Assembly (NCBI RefSeq): GCF_000003605.2
Contig: NW_003154318.1
Coordinates: forward strand, 1-40,936
Length of the DNA: 40,936 bases
Reading direction: 5' to 3'
DNA from: Saccoglossus kowalevskii
Lineage: Eukaryota; Hemichordata; Enteropneusta; Harrimaniidae
The notes under the pieces were generated by a model. The model saw only the letters and a list, made by a program, of their open reading frames with translations, searched no databases and was not told the origin of the DNA. The translations under genes were made by a program, and so were the position numbers. Positions 11,206-23,290 of this stretch are shown piece by piece. How positions within the stretch are numbered: position 1 is the first letter of the stretch; each line of letters opens with the position of its first letter.

Positions 11206-12820
11206 GGAAGTTTTGTAACACTTCAGGTCCACTTAATGGTTCCATCACACTAATCTAGTTGGAGGTCTTGTAACACTTCAGGTCCACATAATGGTCCTAT
11301 CACACTAATCTAGTAGGAAATCTTCTAACACTTCAGGTCCACTTAATGGTTCTATCACACTAATCTAGTAGGAAGTTTTGTAACAGCTCAGGTCCACTTA
11401 ATGTTTCCATCACACTAATCTAGCGGGAAGTCTAGTAGCAGCTCAGGTCCACCTTATGGTTCAATCACACTAATCTAGTAGGAAGTCTTGTAACACATCA
11501 GGTCCACTTAATGTTTCCATCACACTAATCTAGTGGGAAGTCTTGTAACACCACAGGTCCACTTAATGTTTCCATCACACTAATCTAGTGGGAAGTCTTG
11601 TAACACTTCAGGTCCACTTAATGTTTCCATCACACTAATCTAGTGGGAAGTCTTGTAGCAGCTCAGGTCCACCTTATGGTTCAATCACACTAATCTAGTA
11701 GGAAGTCTTGTAACACATCAGGTCAACTTAAAGTTTCCATCACACTAATCTAATGGGAAGTCATGTAACACATCAGGTCCACTTAATGGTTCCATCACAC
11801 TAATCTCGTAGGAAATCTTGTAACACATCAGGTCCACTTAATGGTTCCATCACACTAATCTAGTAGGAGGTCTTGTAACACATCAGGTCCACTTAATGGT
11901 TCCATCACACTAATCTAGTGGGAAGTCTTGTAGCAGCTCAGGTCCACTTAATGTTTCCATCACACTAATCTAGTGGGAAGTCTTGTAACACTTCAGGTCC
12001 ACTTAATGTTTCCATCACACTAATCTAGTGGGAAGTCTTGTAACACCACAGGTCCACCTTATGGTTCAATCACACTAATCTAGTAGGAAATCTTGGAACA
12101 CCTCAAGTCCACTTAAAGGTTCCATCACACTAATCTAGTAGGAGGTCTTGTAACACATCAGGTCCACTTAATGTTTCCATCACACTAATCTAGAGGGAAG
12201 TCTTGTAACACTTCAGGTCCACTTAATGTTTCCATCACACTAATCTAGTGGGAAGTCTTGTAGCAGCTCAGGTCCACCTTATGGTTCAATCACACTAATC
12301 TAGTAAGAAGTCTTGTAACACATCAGGTCCACTTAATGGTTCCATCACACTCATCTAGTAGGAAATCTTGGAACACCTCAAGTCCACTTAAAGGTTCCAT
12401 CACACTAATCTAGTAGGAAGTCGTGTAACACATCAGATCCACTTAATGGTTCCATCACACTAATGTAGTAGGAAGTCGTGTAACACATCAGATCCACTCA
12501 ATGGTTCCATCATACTAATCTAGTAGGAAGTCTTGTAACACATCAGGTCCACTTAAGGGTTCCATCACACTAATCTAGTAGGAAATCTTGTAACACATCA
12601 GGTCCACTTAATGGTTCCATCACACTAATGTAGTAGGAAGTCGTGTAACACATCAGATCCACTCAATGGTTCCATCATACTAATCTAGTAGGAAGTCTTG
12701 TAACACATCAGGTCCACTTAAGGGTTCCATCACACTAATCTAGTAGGAAGTCTTGTAACAGCTCAGGTCCACTTAATGGTTCTATCACACTAATCTAGTG
12801 GGAAGTCTTGTAACAGCTCA
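11206..12820 (+). repeat. Family B block without its first monomers
   Basis: This block starts at the TAGTTGGAGG region and runs through CTAGTAGCAGC (about 11431), GTCATG (11760), CTCGTAGG (about 11806), paired GGAAC at 12091 and 12366, TCTAGA at 12189 and two GTCGTG groups. It matches 7131-8735 at a constant offset of 4,070 bp (74 monomers). Its GTCGAC-bearing first part is absent; the left neighbour is family A. Confidence 0.84.
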
Positions 12821-13420
12821 GGTCCACTTAATGTTTCCATCACACTAATCTAGTGGGAAGTCTTGTAACAGCTCAGGTCCACTTAATGTTTCCATCACAC
12901 TAATCTAGTGGGAAGTCTTGTAACAGCTCAGGTCCACTTAATGTTTCCATCACACTAATCTAGTGGGAAGTCTTGAAACACTTCAGGTCCACTTAATGTT
13001 TCCATCACACTAATCTAGTGGGAAGTCTTGTAGCAGCTCAGGTCCACCTTATGGTTCAATCACACTAATCTAGTAGGAAGTCTTGTAACACATCAGGTCC
13101 ACTTAATGTTTCCATCACACTAATCTAGTGGGAAGTCTTGTAACACATGAGGTCCACTTAATGGTTCCATCACACTAATCTAGTAGGAAATCTTGTAATA
13201 CCTCAAGTCCACTTAATGGTTCCATCACACTAATCTAGTAGGAGGTCTTGTAACACTTCAGGTCCACTTAATGGTCCTATCACACTAATCTAGTAGGAAG
13301 TCTTGTAACACATCATGTCCACTTAATGGTTCTATCACACTAATCTAGTAGGAAGTTGTGTAACACTTCAGGTCCACTTAATGGTTCCATCACACTAATC
13401 TAGTAGGAAGTCTTGTAACA
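12821..13420 (+). repeat. Family A segment
   Basis: The segment consists of three CAGCTC/TGTTTCC monomers, GAAACAC (about 12970), TAGCAGC, CACATC, CACATGAGG, TTGTAATACC, AGGAGGTC, CACATCATGTCC (about 13312), GTTGTG and AGGAAGTC. The CACATGAGG plus CATCATGTCC pair of variants also occurs at about 3845-4020, 20345-20515, 27375-27545 and 32105-32275. These therefore form one family A subtype. Confidence 0.78.
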
Positions 13421-15315
13421 CTTCAGGTCGACTTAATGGTCCTATCTCACTAATCTAGTAGGAAGTCTTGTAACACTTCAGGTCCACTTAATGGTTCTAT
13501 CACACTAATCTAGTAGGAAGACTTGTAACACTTCAGGTCCACTTAATGGTTCCATCACACTAATCTAGTAGGAAATCTTGGAACACCTCAAGTCCACTTA
13601 AAGGTTCCATCACACTAATCTAGTAGGAGGTCTTGTAACACTTCAGGTCGACTTAATGGTCCTATCACACTAATCTAGTAGGAAGTCTTGTAACACTTCA
13701 GGTCCACTTAATGGTTCTATCACACTAATCTAGTAGGAAGTTTTGTAACACTTCAGGTCCACTTAATGGTTCCATCACACTAATCTAGTAGGAGGTCTTG
13801 TAACACTTCAGGTCCACTTAATGGTCCTATCACTCTAATCTAGTAGGAAATCTTCTAACACTTCAGGTCCACTTAATGGTTCTATCACACTAATCTAGTA
13901 GGAAGTTTGTAACAGCTCAAGTCCACTTAATGTTTCCATCACACTAATCTAGTGGGAAGTCTTGTAGCAGCTCAGGTCCACCTTATGGTTCAATCACACT
14001 AATCTAGTAGGAAGTCTTGTAACACATCAGGTCCAATTAATGTTTCCATCACACTAATCTAGTGGGAAGTCTTGTAACACCACAGGTCCACTTAATGTTT
14101 CCATCACACTAATCTAGTGGGAAGTCTTGTAACACTTCAGGTCCACTTAATGTTTCCATCACACTAATCTAGTGGGAAGTCTTGTAGCAGCTCAGGTCCA
14201 CCTTATGGTTCAATCACACTAATCTAGTAGGAAGTCTTGCAACACATCAGGTCCACTTAATGTTTCCATCACACTAATCTAGTGGGAAGTCATGTAACAC
14301 ATCAGGTCCACTTAATGGTTCCATCACACTAATCTCGTAGGAAATCTTGTAACACATCAGGTCCACTTAATGGTTCCATCACACTAATCTAGTAGGAGGT
14401 CTTGTAACACATCAGGTCCACTTAATGGTTCCATCACACTAATCTAGTGGGAAGTCTTGTAGCAGCTCAGGTCCACTTAATGTTTCCATCACACTAATCT
14501 AGTGGGAAGTCTTGTAACACTTCAGGTCCACTTAATGTTTCCATCACACTAATCTAGTGGGAAGTTTTGTAACACCACAGGTCCACCTTATGGTTCAATC
14601 ACACTAATCTAGTAGGAAATCTTGGAACACCTCAAGTCCACTTAAAGGTTCCATCACACTAATCTAGTAGGAAATCTTGTAACACATCAGGTCCACTTAA
14701 TGTTTCCATCACACTAATCTAGTGGGAAGTCTTGTAACACTTCAGGTCCACTTAATGTTTCCATCACACTAATCTAGTGGGAAGTCTTGTAGCAGCTCAG
14801 GTCCACCTTATGGTTCAATCACACTAATCTAGTAGGAAGTCTTGTAACACAACAGGTCCACTTAATGGTTCCATCACACTCATCTAGTAGGAAATCTTGG
14901 AACACCTCAAGTCCACTTAAAGGTTCCATCACACTAATCTAGTAGGAAGTCGTGTAACACATCAGATCCACTTAATGGTTCCATCACACTAATGTAGTAG
15001 GAAGTCGTGTAACACATCAGATCCACTCAATGGTTCCATCATACTAATCTAGTAGGAAGTCTTGTAACACATCAGGTCCACTTAAGGGTTCCATCACACT
15101 AATCTAGTAGGAAATCTTGTAACACATCAGGTCCACTTAATGGTTCCATCACACTAATGTAGTAGGAAGTCGTGTAACACATCAGATCCACTCAATGGTT
15201 CCATCATACTAATCTAGTAGGAAGTCTTGTAACACATCAGGTCCACTTAAGGGTTCCATCACACTAATCTAGTAGGAAGTCTTGTAACAGCTCAGGTCCA
15301 CTTAATGGTTCTATC
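13421..15315 (+). repeat. Family B block
   Basis: The first monomer is a chimera: it joins GTCGAC (13427, normally in B monomer 1) to GGTCCTATCTCAC (normally monomer 2). So the second GTCGAC (13647) lies 220 bp away, where other copies have 275 bp. GGAAC markers at 13576, 14620 and 14895 show the usual spacing of 1,045 bp (one base short because of AGTTTGTAAC near 13907) and 275 bp. The block is displaced by 2,530 bp (46 monomers, less that one base) from 11206-12820. The TCTAGA variant seen in four other copies is absent here. Confidence 0.84.
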
Positions 15316-17480
15316 ACACTAATCTAGTGGGAAGTCTTGTAACAGCTCAGGTCCACTTAATGTTTCCATCACACTAATCTAGTGGGAAGTCTTGTAACAG
15401 CTCAGGTCCACTTAATGTTTCCATCACACTAATCTAGTGGGAAGTCTTGTAGCAGCTCAGGTCCACCTTATGGTTCAATCACACTAATCTAGTAGGAAGT
15501 CTTGTAACACATCAGGTCCACTTAATGTTTCCATCACACTAATCTAGTGGGAAGTCTTGTAACACATCAGGTCCACTTAATGGTTCCATCACACTAATCT
15601 AGTAGGAAATCTTGTAATACCTCAAGACCACTTAATGTTTCCATCACACTAATCTAGTAGGAGGTCTTGTAACACTTCAGGTCCACTTAATGGTCCTATC
15701 ACACTAATCTAGTAGGAAGTCTTGTAACACTTCAGGTCCACTTAATGGTTCTATCACACTAATCTAGTAGGAAGTTTTCTAACACTTCAGGTCCACTTAA
15801 TGGTTCTATCACACTAATCTAGTAGGAAGTTTTGTAACACTTTAGGTCCACTTAATGGTTCCATCACACTAATCTAGTAGGAGGTCTTGTAACACTTCAG
15901 GTCCACTTAATGGTTCCATCACACTAATCTAGTAGGAAATCTTGGAACACCTCAAGTCCGCTTAAAGGTTTCATCACACTAATGTAGTAGGAAATCTTGT
16001 AACACATCAGGTCCACTTAATGGTTCCATCACACTAATGTAGTAGGAAGTCGTGTAACACATCAGATCCACTCAATGATTCCATCATACTAATCTAGTAG
16101 GAAGTCTTGTAACACATCAGGTCCACTTAAGGGTTCCATCACACTAATCTAGTAGGAAGTCTTGTAACAGCTCAGGTCCACTTAATGGTTCTATCACACT
16201 AATCTAGTGGGAAGTCTTGTAACAGCTCAGGTCCACTTAATGTTTCCATCACACTAATCTAGTGGGAAGTCTTGTAACAGCTCAGGTCCTCTTAATGTTT
16301 CCATCACACTAATCTAGTGGGAAGTCTTGTAACAGCTCAGGTCCTCTTAATGTTTCCATCACACTAATCTAGTGGGAAGTCTTGTAACAGCTTAGGTCCA
16401 CTTAATGTTTCCATCACACTAAATCTAGTGGGAAGTCTTTGTAACAGCTCAAGTCCACTTTAATTTTTCCATCACACTAATCTAGTGGGAAGTCTTGTAG
16501 CAGCTCAGGTCCAAATTATGGTTCAATCACACTAATCTAGTAGGAAGTCTTGTAACACATCAGGTCCACTTAATGTTTCCATCACACTAATCTAGTGGGA
16601 AGTCTTGTAACACATCAGGTCCACTTATTGGTTCCATCACACTAATCTAGTAGGAAATCTTGTAATACCTCAAGTCCACTTAATGTTTCCATCACACTAA
16701 TCTAGTAGGAGGTCTTGTAACACTTCAGGTCCACTTAATGGTCCTATCACACTAATCTAGTAGGAAGTCTTGTAACACTTCAGGTCCACTTAATGGTTCT
16801 ATCACACTAATCTAGTAGGAAGTTTTCTAACACTTCAGGTCCACTTAATGGTTCTATCACACTAATCTAGTAGGAAGTTTTGTAACACTTCAGGTCCACT
16901 TAATGGTTCCATCACACTAATCTAGTAGGAGGTCTTGTAACACTTCAGGTCCACTTAATGGTTCCATCACACTAATCTAGTAGGAAATCTTGGAACACCT
17001 CAAGTCCACTTAAAGGTTCCATCACACTAATGTAGTAGGAAATCTTGTAACACATCAGGTCCACTTAATGGTTCCATCACACTAATGTAGTAGGAAGTCG
17101 TGTAACACATCAGATCCACTCAATGATTCCATCATACTAATCTAGTAGGAAGTCTTGTAACACATCAGGTACACTTAAGGGTTCCATCACACTAATCTAG
17201 TAGGAAGTCTTGTAACAGCTCAGGTCCACTTAATGGTTCTATCACACTAATCTAGTGGGAAGTCTTGTAACAGCTCAGGTCCACTTAATGTTTCCATCAC
17301 ACTAATCTAGTGGGAAGTCTTGTAACAGCTCAGGTCCTCTTAATGTTTCCATCACACTAATCTAGTGGGAAGTCTTGTAACAGCTTAGGTCCACTTAATG
17401 TTTCCATCACACTAATCTAGTGGGAAGTCTTGTAACAGCTCAGGTCCACTTAATTTTTCCATCACACTAATCTAGTGGGA
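15316..17480 (+). repeat. Family A block, TTTTCT subtype, two tandem HORs
   Basis: Two successive multimers are phased by GGAAC at 14895, 15940 and 16988. Both carry AGTTTTCTAACAC (about 15774 and 16823), CAGCTC monomers with GGTCCTCTTAATG, CAGCTTAGG and TAATTTTTCC. The same subtype recurs at 23.3-24.25 kb and partly at 26.9-27.2 kb. The 15940-16988 copy is 3 bp longer than 19 monomers because of three single-base gains within about 35 bp near 16420-16455 (CTAAATCTAG, TCTTTG, CTTTAA). Confidence 0.83.
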
Positions 17481-17870
17481 AGTCTTGAAACACTTCAGTC
17501 CACTTAATGTTTCCATCACACTAATCTAGTGGGAAGTCTTGTAGCAGCTCATGTCCACCTTATGGTTCCATCACACTAATCTAGTAGGAAGTCCTGTAAC
17601 ACATCACGTCCACTTATGTTTCATCACACTAATCTAGTGGGAAGTCTGTAACACTCAGGTCCACTTAATGGGTTATCATACTAATCTAGTAGGAAAGTCT
17701 TGTAACAACTCAGGTCCACTTAATGGTTCCATCACACTAATCTAGTGGGAAGTCTTGTAACACCTCAGGTCCACATAATGGGCCTATCACACTAATCTGG
17801 TAGGAAGTCTTGTAACACATCAGGTCCACATAATGGTTCCATCACACTATTCTAGTAGGAAATCTTGTAA
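17481..17870 (+). repeat. Irregular, indel-rich satellite stretch
   Basis: Monomers here remain recognisable but carry unusual changes: CTTCAGTCC, CATGTCC, TCCTGTAAC, CACGTCC, CTTATGTTTCATC, GTCTGTAACACTCAGG, ATGGGTTATC, AGGAAAGTC, GGGCCTATC and TCTGGTAGG. The net length change between the flanking GGAAC markers at 16988 and 18688 is -5 bp relative to 31 monomers. The HOR order is interrupted here: after it comes CACATC/GTCGTG rather than the expected TTGTAATACC series. It is either an old breakpoint or a poorly resolved consensus. Confidence 0.8.
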
Positions 17871-20800
17871 CACATCAGGTCCACTTAATGGTTCCATCAC
17901 ACTAATGTAGTAGGAAGTCGTGTAACACATCAGATCCACTCAATGGTTCCATCATACTAATCTAGTAGGAAGTCTTGTAACACATCAGGTCCACTTAATG
18001 GTTCCATCACACTAATTTAGTAGGAAGTCGTGTAACACATCAGATCCACTCAATGGTTCCATCATACTAATCTAGTAGGAGGTCTTGTAACACTTCAGGT
18101 CCACTTAATGGTCCTATCACACTAATCTAGTAGGAAGTCTTCTAACACTTCAGGTCTACTTAATGGTTCTATCACACTAATCTAGTAGGAGGTATTGTAA
18201 CACTTCAGGTCCACTTAATGGTCCTATCACACTAATCTAGTAGGAAATCTTGTAATACCTCAAGTCCAATTAATGGTTCCATCACACTAATCTAGTAGGA
18301 GGTCTTGTAACACTTCAGGTCCACTTAATGGTCCTATCACATTAATCTAGTAGGAAGTCTTGTAACACTTCTGGTCCACTTAATGGTTCTATCACACTAA
18401 TCTAGTAGGAAGTTTTGTAACACTTCAGGTCCACTTAATGGTTCCATCACACTAATCTAGTAGGAGGTCTTGTAACACTTCAGGTCCACTTAATGGTCCT
18501 ATCACACTAATCTAGTAGGAAGTCTTGTAACACTTCAGGTCCTCTTAATGGTTCTATCACACTAATCTAGTAGGAAGTTTTGTAACACTTCATGTCCACT
18601 TAATGGTTACATCACACTAATCTAGTAGGAGGTCTTGTAACACTTCAGGTCCACTTAATGGTTCCATCACACTCATCTAGTAGGAAATCTTGGAACACCT
18701 CAAGTCCACTTAAAGGTTCCATCACACTAATCTAGTAGGAAATCTTGTAACACATCAGGTCCACTTAATGGTTCCATCACACTAATGTAGTAGGAAGTCG
18801 TGTAACACATCAGATCCACTCAATGGTTCCATCATACTAATCTAGTAGGAAGTCTTGTAACACATCAGGTCCACTTAAGGGTTCCATCACACTAATCTAG
18901 TAGGAAGTCTTGTAACAGCTCAGGTCCACTTAATGGTTCCATCACACTAATGTAGTAGGAAGTCGTGTAACACATCAGATCCACTCAATGGTTCCATCAT
19001 ACTAATCTAGTAGGAAGTCTTGTAACACATCAGGTCCACTTAATGTTTCCATCACACTAATCTAGTAGGAAGTCTTGTAACAGCTCAGGTCCACTTAATG
19101 TTTCCATCACACTAATCTAGTGGGAAGTCTTGTAACAGCTCAGGTCCTCTTAATGTTTCCATCACACTAATCTAGTGGGAAGTCTTGTAACAGCTCAGGT
19201 CCACTTAATGTTTCCATCACACTAATCTAGTGGGAAGTCTTGTAACAGCTCAGGTCCACTTAATTTTTCCATCACACTAATCTAGTGGGAAGTCTTGAAA
19301 CACTTCAGGTCCACTTAATGTTTCCATCACACTAATCTAGTGGGAAGTCTTGTAGCAGCTCAGGTCCACCTTATGGTTCAATCACACTAATCTAGTAGGA
19401 AGTCTTGTAACACATCAGGTCCACTTAATGTTTCCATCACACTAATCTAGTGGGAAGTCTTGTAACACATGGGGTCCACTTAATGGTTCCATCACACTAA
19501 TCTAGTAGGAAATCTTGTAATACCTCAAGTCCACTTAATGGTTCCATCACACTAATCTAGTAGGAGGTCTTGTAACACTTCAGGTCCACTTAATGGTCCT
19601 ATCACACTAATCTAGTAGGAAGTCTTGTAACACATCATGTCCACTTAATGGTTCTATCACACTAATCTAGTAGGAAGTTTTGTAACACTTCAGGTCCACT
19701 TAATGGTTCCATCACACTAATCTAGTAGGAAGTCTTGTAACACTGCAGGTCCACTTAATGGTCCTATCACACTAATCTAGTAGGAAGTCTTGTAACACTT
19801 CAGGTCCACTTAATGGTTCTATCACACTAATCTAGTAGGAAGTTTTGTAACACTTCAGGTCCACTTAATGGTTCCATCACACTAATCTAGTAGGAGGTCT
19901 TGTAACACTTCATGTCCACTTAATGGTTCTATCACACTAATCTAGTAGGAAATCTTGGAACACCTCAAGTCCACTTAAAGGTTCCATCACACTAATCTAG
20001 TAGGAAATCTTGTAACACATCAGGTCCACTTAAGGGTTCCATCACACTAATCTAGTAGGAAGTCTTGTAACAGCTCAGGTCCACTTAATGGTTCTATCAC
20101 ACTAATCTAGTGGGAAGTCTTGTAGCAGCTCAGGTCCACCTTATGGTTCAATCACACTAATCTAGTAGGAAATCTTGTAACACTTCAGGTCCACTTAATG
20201 TTTCCATCACACTAATCTAGTGGGAAGTCTTGTAGCAGCTCAGGTCCACCTTATGGTTCAATCACACTAATCTAATAGGAAGTCTTGTAACACATCAGGT
20301 CCACTTAATGTTTCCATCACACTAATCTAATGGGAAGTCTTGTAACACATGAGGTCCACTTAATGGTTCCATCACACTAATCTAGTAGGAAATCTTGTAA
20401 TACCTCAAGTCCACTTAATGGTTCCATCACACTAATCTAGTAGGAGGTCTTGTAACACTTCAGGTCCACTTAATGGTCCTATCACACTAATCTAGTAGGA
20501 AGTCTTGTAACACATCATGTCCACTTAATGGTTCTATCACACTAATCTAGTAGGAAGTTTTGTAACACTTCAGGTCCACTTAATGGTTCCATCACACTAA
20601 TCTAGTAGGAAGTCTTGTAACACTTCAGGTCCACTTAATGGTCCTATCACACTAATCTAGTAGGAAGTCTTGTAACACTTCAGGTCCACTTAATGGTTCT
20701 ATCACACTAATCTAGTAGGAAGTTTTGTAACACTTCAGGTCCACTTAATGGTTCCATCACACTAATCTAGTAGGAGGTCTTGTAACACTTCATGTCCACT

Positions 20801-22035
20801 TAATGGTTCTATCACACTAATCTAGTAGGAAATCTTGGAACACCTCAAGTCCACTTAAAGGTTCCATCACACTAATCTATTAGGAAATCTTGTAACACAT
20901 CAGGTCCACTTAATGGTTCCATCACACTAATGTAGTAGGAAGTCGTGTAACACATCAGATCCACTCAATGGTTCCATCATACTAATCTAGTAGGAAGTCT
21001 TGTAACACATCAGGTCCACTTAAGGGTTCCATCACACTAATCTAGTAGGAAGTCTTGTAACAGCTCAGGTCCACTTAATGGTTCTATCACACTAATCTAG
21101 TGGGAAGTCTTGTAACAGCTCAGGTCCACTTAATGTTTCCATCACACTAATCTAGTGGAAAGTCTTGTAACAGCTCAGGTCCACTTAATGTTTCCATCAA
21201 ACTAATCTATTGGGAAGTCTTGTAACAGCTCAGGTCCACTTAATGTTTCCATCACACTAATCTAGTGGGAAGTCTTGAAACACTTCAGGTCCACTTAATG
21301 TTTCCATCACACTAATCTAGTGGGAAGTCTTGTAGCAGCTCAGGTCCACCTTATGGTTCAATCACACTAATCTAGTGGGAAGTCTTGTAACACATCAGGT
21401 CCACTTAATGTTTCCATCACACTAATCTAGTGGGAAGTCTTGTAACACATCAGGTCCACTTAATGGTTCCATCACACTAATCTAGTAGGAAATCTTGTAA
21501 TACCTCAAGTCCACTTAATGGTTCCATCACACTAATCTAGTAGGAGGTCTTGTAACACTTCAGGTCCACTTAATGGTCCTATCACACTAATCTAGTAGAA
21601 AGTCTTGTAACACTTCAGGTCCACTTAATGGTTCTATCACACTAATCTAGTAGGAAGTTTTGTAACACTTCAGGTCCACTTAATGGTTCCATCACACTAA
21701 TCTAGTAGGAGGTCTTGTAACACTTCAGGTCCACTTAATGGTCCTATCAAACTAATCTAGTAGGAAGTCTTGTAACACTTCAGGTCCACTTAATGGTTCT
21801 ATCACACTAATCTAGTAGGAAGTTTTGTAACACTTCAGGTCCACTTAATGGTTCCATCACACTAATCTAGTAGGAAATCTTGGAACACCTCAAGTCCACT
21901 TAAAGGTTCCATCACACTAATCTAGTAGGAAATCTTGTAACACATCAGGTCCACTTAATAGTTCCATCACACTAATGTAGTAGGAAGTCGTGTAACACAT
22001 CAGATCCACTCAATGGTTCCATCATACTAATCTAG
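17871..22035 (+). repeat. Family A block, strictly periodic
   Basis: GGAAC markers at 18688, 19953, 20833 and 21878 give 23, 16 and 19 monomers with no net indel over 3,190 bp. The part 20280-21878 matches 3780-5381 at a constant offset of 16,497 bp with shared rare variants (CACATGAGG, CATCATGTCC, GTGGAAAGTC). The part 17880-18690 carries AATTTAGTAGG (about 18015), AGGAGGTATT and CCAATTAATGG, which recur at 30.6-31.4 and 34.1-34.7 kb. Confidence 0.86.
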
Positions 22036-23080
22036 TAGGAAGTTTTGTAACACTTCAGGTCCACTTAATGGTTCCATCACACTAATCTAGTAGGAGGTCT
22101 TGTAACACTTCAGGTCAACTTAATGGTCCGATCACACTAATCTAGTAGGAAGTCTTGTAACACTTCAGGTCCACTTAATGGTTCTATCACACTAATCTAG
22201 TAGGATGTCTTGTAACACTTCAGGTCCACTTAATGGTTCCATCACACTAATCTAGTAGGAAGTTTTGTAACACTTCAGGTCCACTTAATGGTTCTATCAC
22301 ACTCATCTAGTAGGAAGTCTTGTAACACTTCAGGTCCACTTAAAGGTTCCATCACACTAATCTAGTAGGAAATCTTGTAACACATCAGGTCCACTTAATG
22401 GTTCCATCACACTAATCAAGTAGGAAGTTTTGTAACACCTCAGATCAACTTAATGGTTCCATCACACTAATCTAGTAGGAAGTTTTGTAACACTTCAGGT
22501 CCACTTAATGGATCTATAACACTAATCTAGTAGGAAGTTTTGTAACACTTCAGGTCCACTTAATGGTTCTATCACACTAATCTAGTGGGAAGTTTTGTAA
22601 CAGCTCAGGTCAACTTAATGGTTCCATCACACTAATCTAGTAGGAAGTCTTGTAACAGCTCAGGTCCACTTAATGGTTCTATCACACTAATCTAGTAGGA
22701 AATCTTGTAACACTTCAGGTCCACTTAATGGTTCTAATACACTAATCTAGTAGGAAGTTTTGTAACACTTCAGGTCCACTTAATGGTTCTATCACACTAA
22801 TCTAGTAGGAAGTCTTGTAACACTTCAGGTCCACTTAATGGTTCCATCACACTAATCTAGTAGGAAGTCTTGTAACACATCAGGTCCACTTAATGGTTCC
22901 ATCACGCTAATCAAGTAGGAAGTTTTGTAACACCTCAGGTCCACTTAATGGTTCTATCACACTAATCTAGCAGGAAGTTTTGTAACACTTCAGGTCCACT
23001 TAATGGTTCTATCACACTAATCTAGTAGGAAGTTTTGTAACACTTCAGGTCCACTTAATGGTTCCATCACACTAATCTAG
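22036..23080 (+). repeat. Family C block
   Basis: This block holds near-consensus AGGAAGTTTT and AGGAAGTC monomers with CACTTC and GGTTCTAT, without GGAAC markers. Landmarks are GGTCCGATC (22127), AGGATG (22203), CAGATCAACTT, GGATCTATAAC (about 22511), GGTTCTAATACAC (about 22731) and AATCAAGTAGG (about 22910). The last two also occur in the same order at 37640-37840. It passes into the indel cluster on its right. Confidence 0.82.
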
Positions 23081-23290
23081 TAGAGGTCTTGTAACACATC
23101 AGGTCCACTTAATGGTCCTATCACACTAATCTAGTAGAAGTCTTCTAACACTTCAGTCCACTTAATGGTTCCATAACACTAATCTAGTAGAAGTTTTGTA
23201 ACAGCTCACGTCCACTTAATGTTTCCATCACACTAATCTAGTGGGAAGTCTGTAGCAGCTCAGTCCACCTTATGGTTCAATCACACTATC
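23081..23290 (+). repeat. Cluster of seven single-base losses
   Basis: Within about 210 bp, seven single bases are missing relative to neighbours: TAGTAGAGG, TAGTAGAAG twice, CTTCAGTCC, GTCTGTAGC, CTCAGTCC and CACTATCTAG. Five of them are GG reduced to G. Spacing between GGAAC markers 21878 and 23741 is 1,863 bp, exactly 34 monomers less 7, so the losses are confined to this place. It falls at the switch from family C to family A. Such a concentration of dinucleotide shortening resembles low-coverage consensus error more than natural divergence. Confidence 0.85.
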
